From positions 57,376,838 through 57,440,837 of the forward strand of contig OY997652.1 in the NCBI GenBank assembly GCA_963921795.1: DNA of 64,000 nucleotides. The letters run 5' to 3'. A program made the translations under genes and the position numbers. Below the pieces are notes generated by a model, which was not told the DNA's origin, did no database searches, and saw nothing but the letters and a program-made list of their open reading frames with translations. This document shows positions 22,615 to 32,770 of the stretch, one piece after another (position 1 is the first letter of the stretch; every line of letters begins with the position of its first letter). This DNA comes from Nannobrachium achirus (Eukaryota; Chordata; Actinopteri; Myctophiformes; Myctophidae).

Positions 22615-25600
22615 AGAGAGAAGTCAGTGTGCCCAGTCAAGCAACGCAAGCCAGCAAGCAGTCAGTTTGCACACACACACACACAGAGAGAGAGAGAAGT
22701 CAGTGTGCCCAGTCAAGCAACGCAAGCCAGCAAGCAGTCAGTTTGCACAAACACACAGAGAGAGAGAGAAGTCAGTGTGACCAGTCAAGCAACGCAAGCC
22801 AGCAAGCAGTCAGTTTGCACACACACACAGAGAGAGAGAGAGAAGTCAGTGTGCCCAGTCAAGCAACGCAAGCCAGCAAGCAGTCAGTTTGCACACCCAC
22901 ACAGAGAGAGAGAGAGAAGTCAGTGTGCCCAGTCAAGCAACGCAAGCCAGCAAGCAGTCAATTCGCACACACAAAAACAGAGAGAGAGAGAAGTCAGTGT
23001 GCCCAGTCAAGCAACGCAAGCCAGCAAGCAGTCAGTTTGCACATACACACACAGAGAGAGAGAGAGAGAAGTCAGTGTGCCCAGTCAAGCAACGCAAGCC
23101 AGCAAGCAGTCAGTTTGCACACACACACACACACACACAGAGAGAGAGAAGTCAGTGTGCCCAGTCAAGCAACGCAAGCCAGCAAGCAGTCAGTTTGCAC
23201 ACACACACACAGAGAGAGAGAGAAGTCAGTGTGCCCAGTCAAGCAACGCAAGCCAGCAAGCAATCAGTTTGCACACACACACACAGAGAGAGAGAGAAGT
23301 CAGTGTGCCCAGTCAAGCAACGCAAGCCAGCAAGCAGTCAGTTTGCACACACACACACAGAGAGAGAGAAGTCAGTGTGCCCAGTCAAGCAACGCAAGCC
23401 AGCAAGCAGTCAGTTTGCACACACACACAGACAGAGAGAAGTCAGTGTGCCCAGTCAAGCAACGCAAGCCAGCAAGCAGTCAGTTCGCACACACACACAG
23501 AGAGAGAGAGAGAAGTCAGTGTGCCCAGTCAAGCAACGCAAGCCAGCAAGCAGTCAGTTCGCACACACAAACACAGAGAGAGAGAGAAGTCAGTGTGCCC
23601 AGTCAAGCAACGCAAGCCAGCAAGCAGTCAGTTTGCAAACACACACACACAGAGAGAGAGAGAGAAGTCAGTGTGCCCAGTCAAGCAACGCAAGCCAGCA
23701 AGCAGTCAGTTTGCACACACACACACAGAGAGAGAGAGAAGTCAGTGTGCCCAGTCAAGCAACGCAAGCCAGCAAGCAGTCAGTTTGCACACACACACAC
23801 AGAGAGAGAGAAGTCAGTGTGCCCAGTCAAGCAACGCAAGCCAGCAAGCAGTCAGTTTGCACACACACACACACACAGAGAGAGAAGTCAGTGTAACCAG
23901 TCAAGCAACGCAAGCCAGGAAGCAGTCAGTTTGCACACACACACAGAGAGAGAGAGAGAAGTCAGTGTGCCCAGTCAAGCAACGAAAGCCAGCAAGCAGT
24001 CAGTTTGCACACACACACAGAGAGAGAGAGAGAAGTCAGTGTGCCCAGTCAAGCAACGCAAGCCAGCAAGCAGTCAGTTTGCACACACACACACAGAGAG
24101 AGAAGTCAGTGTGCCCAGTCAAGCAACGCAAGCCAGCAAGCAGTCAGTTTGCACACACACAGAGAGAGAGAGAAGTCAGTGTGCCCAGTCAAGCAACGCA
24201 AGCCAGCAAGCAATCAGTTTGCACACACACACAGAGAGAGAGAGAAGTCAGTGTGCCCAGTCAAGCAATGCAAGCCAGCAAGCAATCAGTTTGCACACAC
24301 ACACAGAGAGAGAGAGAAGTCAGTGTGCCCAGTCAAGCAACGCAAGCCAGCAAGCAGTCAGTTTGCACACACACACAGACAGAGAGAAGTCAGTGTGCCC
24401 AGTCAAGCAACGCAAGCCAGCAAGCAGTCAGTTCGCACACACACACAGAGAGAGAGAGAAGTCAGTGTGCCCAGTCAAGCAACGCAAGCCAGCAAGCAGT
24501 CAGTTTGCACACACACACAGACAGAGAGAAGTCAGTGTGCCCAGTCAAGCAACGCAAGCCAGCAAGCAGTCAGTTTGCACACACACACAGAGAGAGAGAG
24601 AAGTCAGTGTGCCCAGTCAAGCAACGCAAGCCAGCAAGCAGTCAGTTTGCACACACACACAGACAGAGAGAGAAGTCAGTGTGCCCAGTCAAGCAACGCA
24701 AGCCAGCAAGCAGTCAGTTTGCACACACACACAGAGAGAGAGAGAAGTCAGTGTGCCCAGTCAAGCAACGCAAGCCAGCAAGCAGTCAGTTTGCACACAC
24801 ACACAGAGAGAGAGAGAAGTCAGTGTGCCCAGTCAAGCAACGCAAGCCAGCAAGCAGTCAGTTTGCACACACACACACACACACACACAGAGAGAGAGAG
24901 AAGTCAGTGTGCCCAGTCAAGCAACGCAAGCCAGCAAGCAGTCAGTTCGCACACACAAACACAGAGAGAGAGAGAAGTCAGTGTGCCCAGTCAAGCAACG
25001 CAAGCCAGCAAGCAGTCAGTTTGCACACACACACACACACAGAGAGAGAGAAGTCAGTGTGCCCAGTCAAGCAACGCAAGCCAGCAAGCAGTCAGTTTGC
25101 ACACACACACAGAGAGAGAGAGAAGTCAGTGTGCCCAGTCAAGCAACGCAAGCCAGCAAGCAGTCAGTTTGCACACACACACAGAGAGAGAGAGAAGTCA
25201 GTGTGCCCAGTCAAGCAACGCAAGCCAGCAAGCAGTCAGTTTGCACACACACACACAGAGAGAGAGAAGTCAGTGTGCCCAGTCAAGCAACGCAAGCCAG
25301 CAAGCAGTCAGTTTGCACACACACACAGAGAGAGAGAGAAGTCAGTGTGCCCAGTCAAGCAACGCAAGCCAGCAAGCAGTCAGTTTGCACACACACACAG
25401 AGAGAGAGAGAGAGAAGTCAGTGTGCCCAGTCAAGCAACGCAAGCCAGCAAGCAGTCAGTTTGCACAAACACACAGCAGAGAGAGAGAGAAGTCAGTGTG
25501 CCCAGTCAAGCAACGCAAGCCAGCAAGCAGTCAGTTTGCACACACACACACAGAGAGAGAGAGAAGTCAGTGTGCCCAGTCAAGCAACGCAAGCCAGCAA

Positions 25601-27381
25601 GCAGTCAGTTTGCACACACACACAGAGAGAGAGAGAAGTCAGTGTGCCCAGTCAAGCAACGCAAGCCAGCAAGCAGTCAGTTTGCACACACACACACACA
25701 GAGAGAGAGAGAAGTCAGTGTGCCCAGTCAAGCAACGCAAGCCAGCAAGCAGTCAGTTTGCACACACACACAGACAGAGAGAGAGAGAAGTCAGTGTGCC
25801 CAGTCAAGCAACGCAAGCCAGCAAGCAGTCAGTTTGCACACACACACACAGAGAGAGAGAGAAGTCAGTGTGCCCAGTCAAGCAACGCAAGCCAGCAAGC
25901 AGTCAGTTTGCACACACACACAGAGAGAGAGAGAAGTCAGTGTGCCCAGTCAAGCAACGCAAGCCAGCAAGCAGTCAGTTTGCACACACACACAACACAC
26001 AGAGAGAGAGAAGTCAGTGTGCCCAGTCAAGCAACGCAAGCCAGCAAGCAGTCAGTTTGCACACACACACACAGAGAGAGAGAGAAGTCAGTGTGCCCAG
26101 TCAAGCAACGCAAGCCAGCAAGCAGTCAGTTTGCACACACACACAGAGAGAGAGAGAGAAGTCAGTGTGCCCAGTCAAGCAACGCAAGCCAGCAAGCAGT
26201 CAGTTTGCACACACACACACACACAGAGAGAGAGAAGTCAGTGTGCCCAGTCAAGCAACGCAAGCCAGCAAGCAGTCAGTTTGCACACACACACACACAG
26301 AGAGAGAGAAGTCAGTGTGCCCAGTCAAGCAACGCAAGCCAGCAAGCAGTCAGTTTGCACACACACACACAGCACAGAGAGAGAGAAGTCAGTGTGCCCA
26401 GTCAAGCAACGCAAGCCAGCAAGCAGTCAGTTTGCACACACACACACACAGAGAGAGAGAAGTCAGTGTGCCCAGTCAAGCAACGCAAGCCAGCAAGCAG
26501 TCAGTTTGCACACAACACACAGAGAGAGAGAGAAGTCAGTGTGCCCAGTCAAGCAACGCAAGCCAGCAAGCAGTCAGTTTGCACACACACACACAGAGAG
26601 AGAGAGAAGTCAGTGTGCCCAGTCAAGCAACGCAAGCCAGCAAGCAGTCAGTTTGCACACACACACACAGAGAGAGAGAAGTCAGTGTGCCCAGTCAAGC
26701 AACGCAAGCCAGCAAGCAGTCAGTTTGCACACACACACACAGAGAGAGAGAAGTCAGTGTGCCCAGTCAAGCAACGCAAGCCAGCAAGCAGTCAGTTTGC
26801 ACACACACACACAGCAGAGAGAGAGAAGTCAGTGTGCCCAGTCAAGCAACGCAAGCCAGCAAGCAGTCAGTTTGCACACACACACACACAGAGAGAGAGA
26901 GAAGTCAGTGTGCCCAGTCAAGCAACGCAAGCCAGCAAGCAGTCAGTTTGCACACACACACACAGAGAGAGAGAGAAGTCAGTGTGCCCAGTCAAGCAAC
27001 GCAAGCCAGCAAGCAGTCAGTTTGCACACACACACACAGAGAGAGAGAGAAGTCAGTGTGCCCAGTCAAGCAACACGCAAGCCAGCAAGCAGTCAGTTTG
27101 CACACACACACACAGAGAGAGAGAGAAGTCAGTGTGCCCAGTCAAGCAACGCAAGCCAGCAAGCAGTCAGTTTGCACACACACACACAGAGAGAGAAGAG
27201 AAGTCAGTGTGCCCAGTCAAGCAACCGCAAGCCAGCAAGCAGTCAGTTTGCACACACACACAGAGAGAGAGAGCAGTCAGTGTGCCCAGTCAAGCAACAC
27301 GCAAGCCAGCAAGCAGTCAGTTTGCAACACACACAGACACACTCAGAGAGAGAGAGAGTCCGTGTGCCCAGTCAAGCAAAC
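14308..27381 (+). repeat. 13-kb satellite: fixed core plus (CA)n(GA)n
   Basis: Roughly 165 head-to-tail units averaging about 78 bp. Each has a near-invariant core (AGTCAGTGTGCCCAGTCAAG, CAACGCAAGCCAGCAAGC, AGTCAGTTTGC) followed by a variable (CA)n then (GA)n run; n varies from unit to unit and a few CA runs are much longer (15.5, 18.4, 20.5, 22.6 kb). The core is bounded by imperfect direct repeats AGTCAGTGTGC and AGTCAGTTTGC. Rare variants (TTCGCAC, CACCCAC, AAAAACAG, CAATCAACGAAAG) mark individual units. Neither core nor tracts contain a plus-strand stop in any frame, so several enormous open frames run through; they are a by-product of composition, not evidence of a protein. Alternating CA is prone to Z-DNA and GA to triplex DNA. 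Confidence 0.95.
16351..22668 (+). repeat. 2106-bp higher-order repeat, three copies
   Basis: Private variants recur at exactly 2106-bp steps: CACACCC at 16738, 18844, 20950; CAATTCGCAC at 16801, 18907, 21013; AATCAACGAA at 17821, 19927, 22033; long-CA units at 18361, 20467, 22573. One higher-order unit contains 27 basic units. A fourth, diverged partial copy follows (CACCC at 22896 and CAATTCG at 22959, both offset by 1946, that is two basic units missing). 2106 is divisible by three, which is why the long frames stay in register across copies. Confidence 0.92.
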
Positions 27382-27581
27382 NNNNNNNNNNNNNNNNNNN
27401 NNNNNNNNNNNNNNNNNNNNNNNNNNNNNNNNNNNNNNNNNNNNNNNNNNNNNNNNNNNNNNNNNNNNNNNNNNNNNNNNNNNNNNNNNNNNNNNNNNNN
27501 NNNNNNNNNNNNNNNNNNNNNNNNNNNNNNNNNNNNNNNNNNNNNNNNNNNNNNNNNNNNNNNNNNNNNNNNNNNNNNNNN
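27382..27581. other. assembly gap of 200 N
   Basis: A run of exactly 200 N ends the satellite. The length looks like a placeholder, so the true array size is unknown. In about the last 2 kb before it the units carry irregular single-base indels (for example CAACACGCAAG, GAGAAGAGAAG, CAACCGCAAG). Confidence 0.98.
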
Positions 27582-27786
27582 TCCTGGTGTTTATTGTCAA
27601 AAAAGCCAGGTTACTGTTGCGGGTATCACCGCTGGTGTTTCTCAGGTATGACTTGATACGCCGGAGGCAGGAGAAACTCCGTTCACAACTGGCTGATGAA
27701 ACGGGAAGGGTCACTGCTATACATAACAGTTTATAAATGTCTTCAAAGGCATCTTGGTACGGGCCCATGAGTGAAAGGAACTCCAC
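27582..27786 (-). pseudogene. hAT transposase C-terminal (dimerisation) fragment
   Basis: The minus strand encodes MEFLSLMGPYQDAFEDIYKL, then LLCIAVTLPVSSASCERSFS and CLRRIKSYLRNT. The TLPVSSASCERSFS block is the signature of the hAT C-terminal dimerisation domain found in hAT transposases and domesticated relatives such as ZMYM1-like proteins. The frame runs into the assembly gap and no upstream catalytic part is visible, so this is a fragment of unknown state. Whether the gap hides more of it cannot be seen. Confidence 0.75.
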
Positions 27787-27818
27787 CGTGCTGTTGATGA
27801 CTTGTCCCTTCTCCTTTT

Positions 27819-27970
27819 TGCCAGACCCATGAAATGGGTAGGCCTACATAAGCAAATGTCTGTCGGTCCGGGTTTTCTATATAAAGGGTATATATGATGA
27901 TGACATGATGATGACATGCCTACAAAAGGCATGATGTCATAAATGATGATGACAGACAGGGGGTCTGGCA
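27819..27970. mobile_element. MITE with TGCCAGACCC termini, copy 1
   Basis: Starts TGCCAGACCCATGAAATGGG and ends AGGGGGTCTGGCA, with GATGATGACATGATGATGAC and GGCATGATGTCATAAATG inside. The copy at 54068-54223 is nearly identical over its whole length and shares following bases (CAACCAGGTTGACCTGG), so the family boundary may lie slightly further right. Confidence 0.75.
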
Positions 27971-28293
27971 CAACCAGGTTGACCTGGTCTAGTTTTTTTT
28001 CAACAGCCGTTTGAGTATCTTCTGGGTTTGAGAAACAGCAAGATTATCAGAAACCAAGGATGAATGATCACATCCCTCTAGAAAAAAAAGAAAAGAAAAA
28101 GACCAGAAAATCAACCTACTACATGTTAACACTGTTGGTTATTTACCACAATAGCTTTAAGATAAGAGGCTCTTGCCTCACACCATAAAATGTCTGCCGC
28201 TTCCAAAAGAAGAATGAACTAGGAGCCTAGAAACAAGTAATCTGCATAGGCCTATTCATACATTCGAGATGAAGCGGAATTAGTCAACTAGTG
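27971..28293. other. intergenic, no feature seen
   Basis: Unique-looking AT-rich sequence with a short GAAAAAAAAGAAAAG purine run near 28080. No supported gene. Confidence 0.4.
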
Positions 28294-28871
28294 CAGGGGT
28301 TATCAAAGTGGGTGACGGGGCACCCTGGGGTGCCGTGACGGCAGTCCAAGGGTGCCACGAGATAATTTGATCATATTTGGAATTTATTTGGACACTTGAA
28401 AAAATATTTAGTATAATTTTAAACTTGAAGTACAAAGTTATTTTAAGTTCTAACCAAAATGGCTATTATGTCAACGTTTTCCTCGCCACATAATCACTAA
28501 AATAGCATCACTGTCAAGCAGAAACCTTGTATCTCCAAGTTTCAAATGTGTATGTCTTTTGATAAAACAAAGCCCTGCTTCATCATACAAGACTGTCACA
28601 CAAAACTAGTGAAAACAGCCGATCTACAAGCACACAACGCCTCGCAAGGCGTTGTGTGCTTGTAGATCTGCTGTTTTCACTAGTTTAGTACATTTTATAG
28701 ATGATAAATACAAAACGAACGGTTTTGGACATACATGGTTTCCACCCGACAACGACGATATGCTTAGTATAAATATATGGTGCTGGGAGTGAAAATTATA
28801 ATGTAGGAGTGCCTCGGATTAAAAAAAATATTGATGGGGTGCCCTGAGACAAAAAAGTTTGGGAACCCCTG
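28294..28871. mobile_element. non-autonomous hAT element with nested MITE
   Basis: Begins CAGGGGTTATCAAAGTGGG and ends AAGTTTGGGAACCCCTG. Flanks AACTAGTG (28286-28293) and CACTAGTG (28872-28879) agree at 7 of 8. Within it (about 28508-28760) lies a second element bounded by CACTGTCAAGCAGAAACC and GGTTTCCACCCGACAACGAC, and within that a hairpin at 28604-28687: three layers. A second copy starts at 63640. Confidence 0.82.
28604..28687. repeat. GATCTACAAGC-type hairpin copy, near perfect
   Basis: An 84-bp palindrome running from AAACTAGTGAAAACAGCC to GCTGTTTTCACTAGTTT, centred on CCTCGCAAGG. One arm has GCCGATC where the other predicts GCAGATC; otherwise pairing is nearly complete. Confidence 0.92.
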
Positions 28872-29184
28872 CACTAGTGGAGTTAGTTCACTTGGATTAA
28901 GTTTAGGGATAATAAATGTACCAATGTCCATAGAACCTTGGTTACGGTTTGCTTAGTGCGATTTACATCAACAGCATAATTAACTAGAATTATAAAACAT
29001 ACTGGACACCCATGTAGCCTATGACCATTTAGATGACTTTCGTCACGAGGACCCAATATAATTACAAAGTAAAAGATTAACCATTTATTAGATAAATAAG
29101 TTCCTTGACACATTTAAAATGCTTTAAAATTCTTGTGTCTTTGGCCGAGCCACCATCATCATCGTCATCCCTTGCTGCTTAGTT

Positions 29185-29546
29185 CAGTGTTTCTCAACCT
29201 TTTTTCTGCGTGGGCACACTTTTCATGTCCCAAGAATCCATGGGCACACCAACATAATACAAGGGTGTAAATATCGCCACTGTCGGGAAGAAACCTTGTT
29301 TCCAGGTTTCAAATTTGTATGTTTCTTTGCAAAGTAAAGCCCTGCTTCATCATACAAGGCTGTCGCACAACAGTAGTGAAAACAGCACATCTACAAGCAC
29401 ACAACGTAGATCGGCTGTTTTCACTAGTTTAAATCATTTTTAAAATGATAAATACAATACTGGCTTTCAAGCAGTTTCAAGGGGCACACTTGACCCTTCT
29501 CAGGGGCACACCAAAGGTCCTCATGCACAGTGGTTGAGAAACACTG
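29185..29546. mobile_element. non-autonomous hAT element, perfect 8-bp TSD
   Basis: Ends CAGTGTTTCTCAACC and GGTTGAGAAACACTG. The perfect target duplication GCTTAGTT lies at 29177-29184 and 29547-29554. It is 362 bp with no coding capacity. It contains a shortened hairpin copy near 29371-29430 (ACATCTACAAGC / GTAGATCGGC). Confidence 0.93.
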
Positions 29547-29736
29547 GCTTAGTTGGCACCTCGGCAGAATGTCAACTTGCCCACCCACATACATACAGAC
29601 CGAACAGAACCGAGCACAGTTCTTGTGTGCTCTGCTGGCGCACAAGTAGGCCATATATGGCCACAAGTGCACAAGCCGCAGGCTGGCACCTCGACAGAGT
29701 GCAGTCTAGTTAGAGCTGTGCAGGATTCTGCCGGCC

Positions 29737-31107
29737 TCACTCACTCTGGAGTGTGAAGACGGCATGGATGTCTTTACACTCCCCCTCTTGCCTTGGTGCG
29801 AATCCAGCATCTTTAGCCACGTCCACCACACCCTCTGCGAAACCCACCACTTGTTCTTGAGTCAGGTCCAGTAGGTAATTAGACAGCTCCACAAGGAGCA
29901 CCGCTCCCGGTGCTGCGGTCTGTCTCAAGGTAGGGTCCAGCTGGCGCACCATGCCGGCAGCAAAGTAGATTGTATCGAAGAACTGGGAGTATTCTTGCCT
30001 CCCTGGCAGTTTGGAGAGGGAATCTAAAGGCAAGAACGTCACCGAGACCCCTTTCACATGCATCAAATCATGAATGTTGATGGCTTTGTGGTGAGCCTCT
30101 GGCTGTAACGACTCCTTTCTCCCTGTGTCTGGATGGGACGTGGTGGAGTGGCTCCCTCTACATGTCAGGGACCGGAACAACATCTGTACATTTGCAAAGG
30201 CAATATCCTGCGCGGTCTTCAAATGTTTCCCATCCTTCTTCACCAATAGACTCTTGTCGTCGGTCTCGATGCCAAACGAGAGGTAAGGGCTAGACACGAT
30301 ATCTCCCCAATAGCCCCTGGCTGCCACTTTGTCCCCCCTATTACTGTATACACGCGTAGAGAGCAAGGTCGGGTTGGCTATTTGGTAGATTCCCTCTCTC
30401 ATCTCAAACGCCAAGCCCTTCTCCCTCCACTGAATGTACTGCTGTTTGTCAATGACGCTGCACCCTCCCTGATGCAGCTTCATGGTGAGATCCCAGTCAA
30501 AGCTCCCCGCCCGGTAGTCATAGCGCCTTCCCAGGTACTTCCGGACCCGGCCGTCCCAGGCCTTGGCTATGGAGAACGGAGGAGTCCCACGCCCCCCACA
30601 AGCTGAGGACGATGGTGGAGGCTGGGTCCACAGCTTGAATATCCTGACCAGCTCATCGCGTTCCTTATACTTGAGCAGGGTTGTGTCGAGACAGGCGTGT
30701 GTGACCGTTTCCAGCATATCGGTGACGGACAAAGAGAGCTGGGACGCGACGTGCCTCAGCGTCTCCTCGGTCTGGCTGCGGATCTCGACGTTCCCGAACA
30801 CCTCCAGGAAAACCTCCGCCTTCTCACGAAGTCCCATGCTTTCTCTGGGTATCAGAGCGATATAGAGGAGCAGCAGTTGTCGGGCCACCACCTCCATAGT
30901 GCTTTCTAATGCCCATATATGGAGTCTATCTGTGTCCCTCAAACCGGCAATGGTCTTTAGAATGTGACGCGGATCTGCGCTGCCAACCAACAAAATATTG
31001 ACCTCCCCCTCCTGTCTCACAGGGCCTGTAGCCAGTAGGTCTCGCGCAGGGCTAAAGCCCCACCAGGTGATGCAGCCAGGACCTTCCCGAGTTTGTCCGG
31101 TGCTCAT
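29737..31107 (-). CDS. dnaaf3l: DNAAF3-like axonemal dynein assembly factor, intronless
   Basis: A 456-residue uninterrupted frame. Residues 14-25 (TWWGFSPARDLL) match the N-terminal WWGxSPAxDL motif of DNAAF3. NILLVGSADPRHILKTI (37-53) and MGLREKAEVFLEVFGN (91-106) follow the family's DUF4470 region. KYKERDELVRIFKLW (147-161), RYDYRAGSFDWDLTMKLH (195-212) and VAARGYWGDI (261-270) match the DUF4471 region, as do AAGMVRQLDP and GAVLLVELSNYLLDLTQEQ (383-420). DNAAF3 is a cytoplasmic factor needed before dynein arms are loaded into cilia. It is about 85 residues shorter than human DNAAF3, missing the variable C-terminal tail. Mammalian DNAAF3 has many introns; this copy has none, so it is a retrocopy or an intronless paralogue (the symbol dnaaf3l is by analogy with zebrafish). 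No in-frame stop or frameshift is seen, which suggests function. Confidence 0.88.
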   Translation of the reverse strand: MSTGQTREGPGCITWWGFSPARDLLATGPVRQEGEVNILLVGSADPRHILKTIAGLRDTDRLHIWALESTMEVVARQLLLLYIALIPRESMGLREKAEVFLEVFGNVEIRSQTEETLRHVASQLSLSVTDMLETVTHACLDTTLLKYKERDELVRIFKLWTQPPPSSSACGGRGTPPFSIAKAWDGRVRKYLGRRYDYRAGSFDWDLTMKLHQGGCSVIDKQQYIQWREKGLAFEMREGIYQIANPTLLSTRVYSNRGDKVAARGYWGDIVSSPYLSFGIETDDKSLLVKKDGKHLKTAQDIAFANVQMLFRSLTCRGSHSTTSHPDTGRKESLQPEAHHKAINIHDLMHVKGVSVTFLPLDSLSKLPGRQEYSQFFDTIYFAAGMVRQLDPTLRQTAAPGAVLLVELSNYLLDLTQEQVVGFAEGVVDVAKDAGFAPRQEGECKDIHAVFTLQSE

Positions 31108-31415
31108 TTTGTGAAAGTCTTGTTTCTCTCCCTCCTTCGAACCTGTTGCTACCAGAGGCTGATGAAGTAGTAAGAAGTAAGTTTATCTAGGCCTAGCTTA
31201 AAGTCCAAAGAACCCTGTACCTTATATAGGTTGACCAACCTCTGGTCTGACGTAACACACAATACAAAATACAAACTGTGGCCTGACAGTGGCGATGTGC
31301 GATTTATATTATGATGATGATCAGTTTGAAAACTGACTGTCTGATGATGCCATAACTGGAGGTTCTAGTGTAGTACATTTCTAGATAGATTGTGCTTTCT
31401 TAATGTCACATTTAT
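31108..31415. other. upstream region of the DNAAF3-like gene
   Basis: Presumed promoter and 5' leader side of the minus-strand gene. It contains CTTGTTTCTCTCCCTCC and GTTGCTACCAG near the start codon, but I cannot defend a specific transcription-factor site or TATA box. Confidence 0.3.
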
Positions 31416-31930
31416 ATTTTTGAAGCGGTGAAAGCCGCTTCCAAGGAGTGGCTTTGTGTGTCCCATGTGTGTCCATATATGGTCATTTCAGTCCAGAATG
31501 AACAGGTTTTATCTGTCCGTAAATGTGTGTCCCATGTGTGTCCCCCACGTCCATATACTGTATGGTCATTTCAGTCCAGAATTAACAGGTTTTATCTGTC
31601 CGTAAATATGTGTCCCATGTGTGTCCCCCACGTCCATATATGGTCATTTCAGTCCAGAATGAACAGGTTTTATCTGTCCTGTACGTCCAGAATATGTGTG
31701 TATATGATGATTGAATGATTAAAAATGTCCAATACTTTGAGGATTGGTCAAGCTTCACATGACAATTCGGCCCTCCAGATAAAATCATTCAGAATTCAGA
31801 ATTCTGAATTCTGAAGCTCTAGTCTAGAACACATACCGCTTCACTTCGAACCGAATACAGAGTTCATAGCTCTAGAACACATAGAATAAAAGTTCACCGC
31901 TTCACTTCGAACCGAGGTTTGATTCTTACT
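31416..31930. repeat. GAAGCGG-hairpin dispersed repeat, copy 1
   Basis: Starts with GAAGCGGTGAAAGCCGCTTC, a 7-bp-arm hairpin, and ends near CACCGCTTCACTTCGAACCG. An internal tandem block (about 85 bp, three rounds) carries CCATATATGGTCATTTCAGT and TTTTATCTGTCC. Copy 2 is at 53716-54055. Confidence 0.7.
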
Positions 31931-32089
31931 GTCAGTTATAGTCAGCAGTTGTGGTTGCATAGATCAGCAGCACTTTGGGGGACAGTCCTTTTAGCATAAT
32001 CACAGACAGAAGAGATAAAAGAAAGAAAGAAATACCTTACTCCTCCCGTGGGGGAAATTCAGATATCACAGCCCAACCCAGCTGCTTTT

Positions 32090-32240
32090 TTTTTCAGCTT
32101 ACCCAGCTGAACCCAGTGCTGCCCACAAGGAGCACGAGGGAAGGGGAGCAGTAATAGTTGGGGTGGGGAATCGTACCTGCGACCTCTGGGGCCTCCGGAG
32201 TCCTAGGCATGGACACTAACCACTCAGCCATCACTGCTCT
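32090..32240 (-). mobile_element. tRNA-derived SINE, serine/leucine-like head
   Basis: On the minus strand the sequence begins AGCAGTGATGGCTGAGTGGT (A-box-like TGGCTGAGTGG), continues through CCTAGGACTCCGGAGGCC, and has a B-box-like block AGGTCGCAGGTACGATTCCC. It then turns into a non-tRNA body. The tRNA part is degenerate, so this is a SINE, not a tRNA gene. Confidence 0.65.
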
Positions 32241-32339
32241 TAAATACCAGTAAGACTCCCTAATCGGGAGATAAGTGACCGTCAGGTAGCATACACAAAC
32301 TTTAGAAGGCAATCGTAGCCAATCGGGAGGAAATATGGT

Positions 32340-32770
32340 AAACGGGACAGATCCATGTTGATGACCGCTTTGCATGATTTTGGGGCAAATTCTGTAGGAG
32401 CAGTGTCCAAAAAATGTGTTTTGCAAAAGCAACAGTAGTAACTTTGTAGTTTTTGTCCCTGGACATGGAATTGAAAAGCTCATCATTCGGAAATAGTAGG
32501 CGAAGATCAAATCGGTAGACAGTATCTCTACAGTCATGTAATCAACATGAATCTGTCCAATTATCCATATTCCATCATGATTGGCTAAGATTGACTTCCA
32601 AAGTTTGGAGGATTGGTCCGTTTTAAACAAAATGCCTCAAATTATGAACACAGTGTACAATTTTGATGAAATGGTGCACACACATTCCCTTTATGTATTT
32701 ATTTATTTATTTATATATAATCAGCCTCATGGTGGCACTATAACAGGCTGATTCGTGTTTGTAACTATAA
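32340..32770. repeat. dispersed copy related to the 130-bp family
   Basis: GGGACAGATCCATGTTGATG followed by GGGGCAAATTCTGTAGGAGC and AGTGTCCAAAAAATGTG matches the unit of the 3.1-4.1 kb array. Later blocks (TCCATATTCCATC, AGGATTGGTC) match the 9.0-9.7 kb copy. Confidence 0.6.

Noticed and set aside
14308..27381. CRISPR-like repeat-spacer pattern
   Set aside because: The 'spacers' are only variable CA/GA tracts, there are no cas genes, and the setting is clearly eukaryotic.
14274..27736. Three overlapping open frames of about 4460, 4450 and 2548 codons
   Set aside because: They follow from a stop-free satellite unit, run in all three frames at once, and extend through the N gap. There is no domain and no codon-bias argument for a protein.
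30382..30909. Plus-strand open frames (74-100 codons) at 30.4-30.9 kb
   Set aside because: Antisense to the DNAAF3-like coding sequence, with no independent support.
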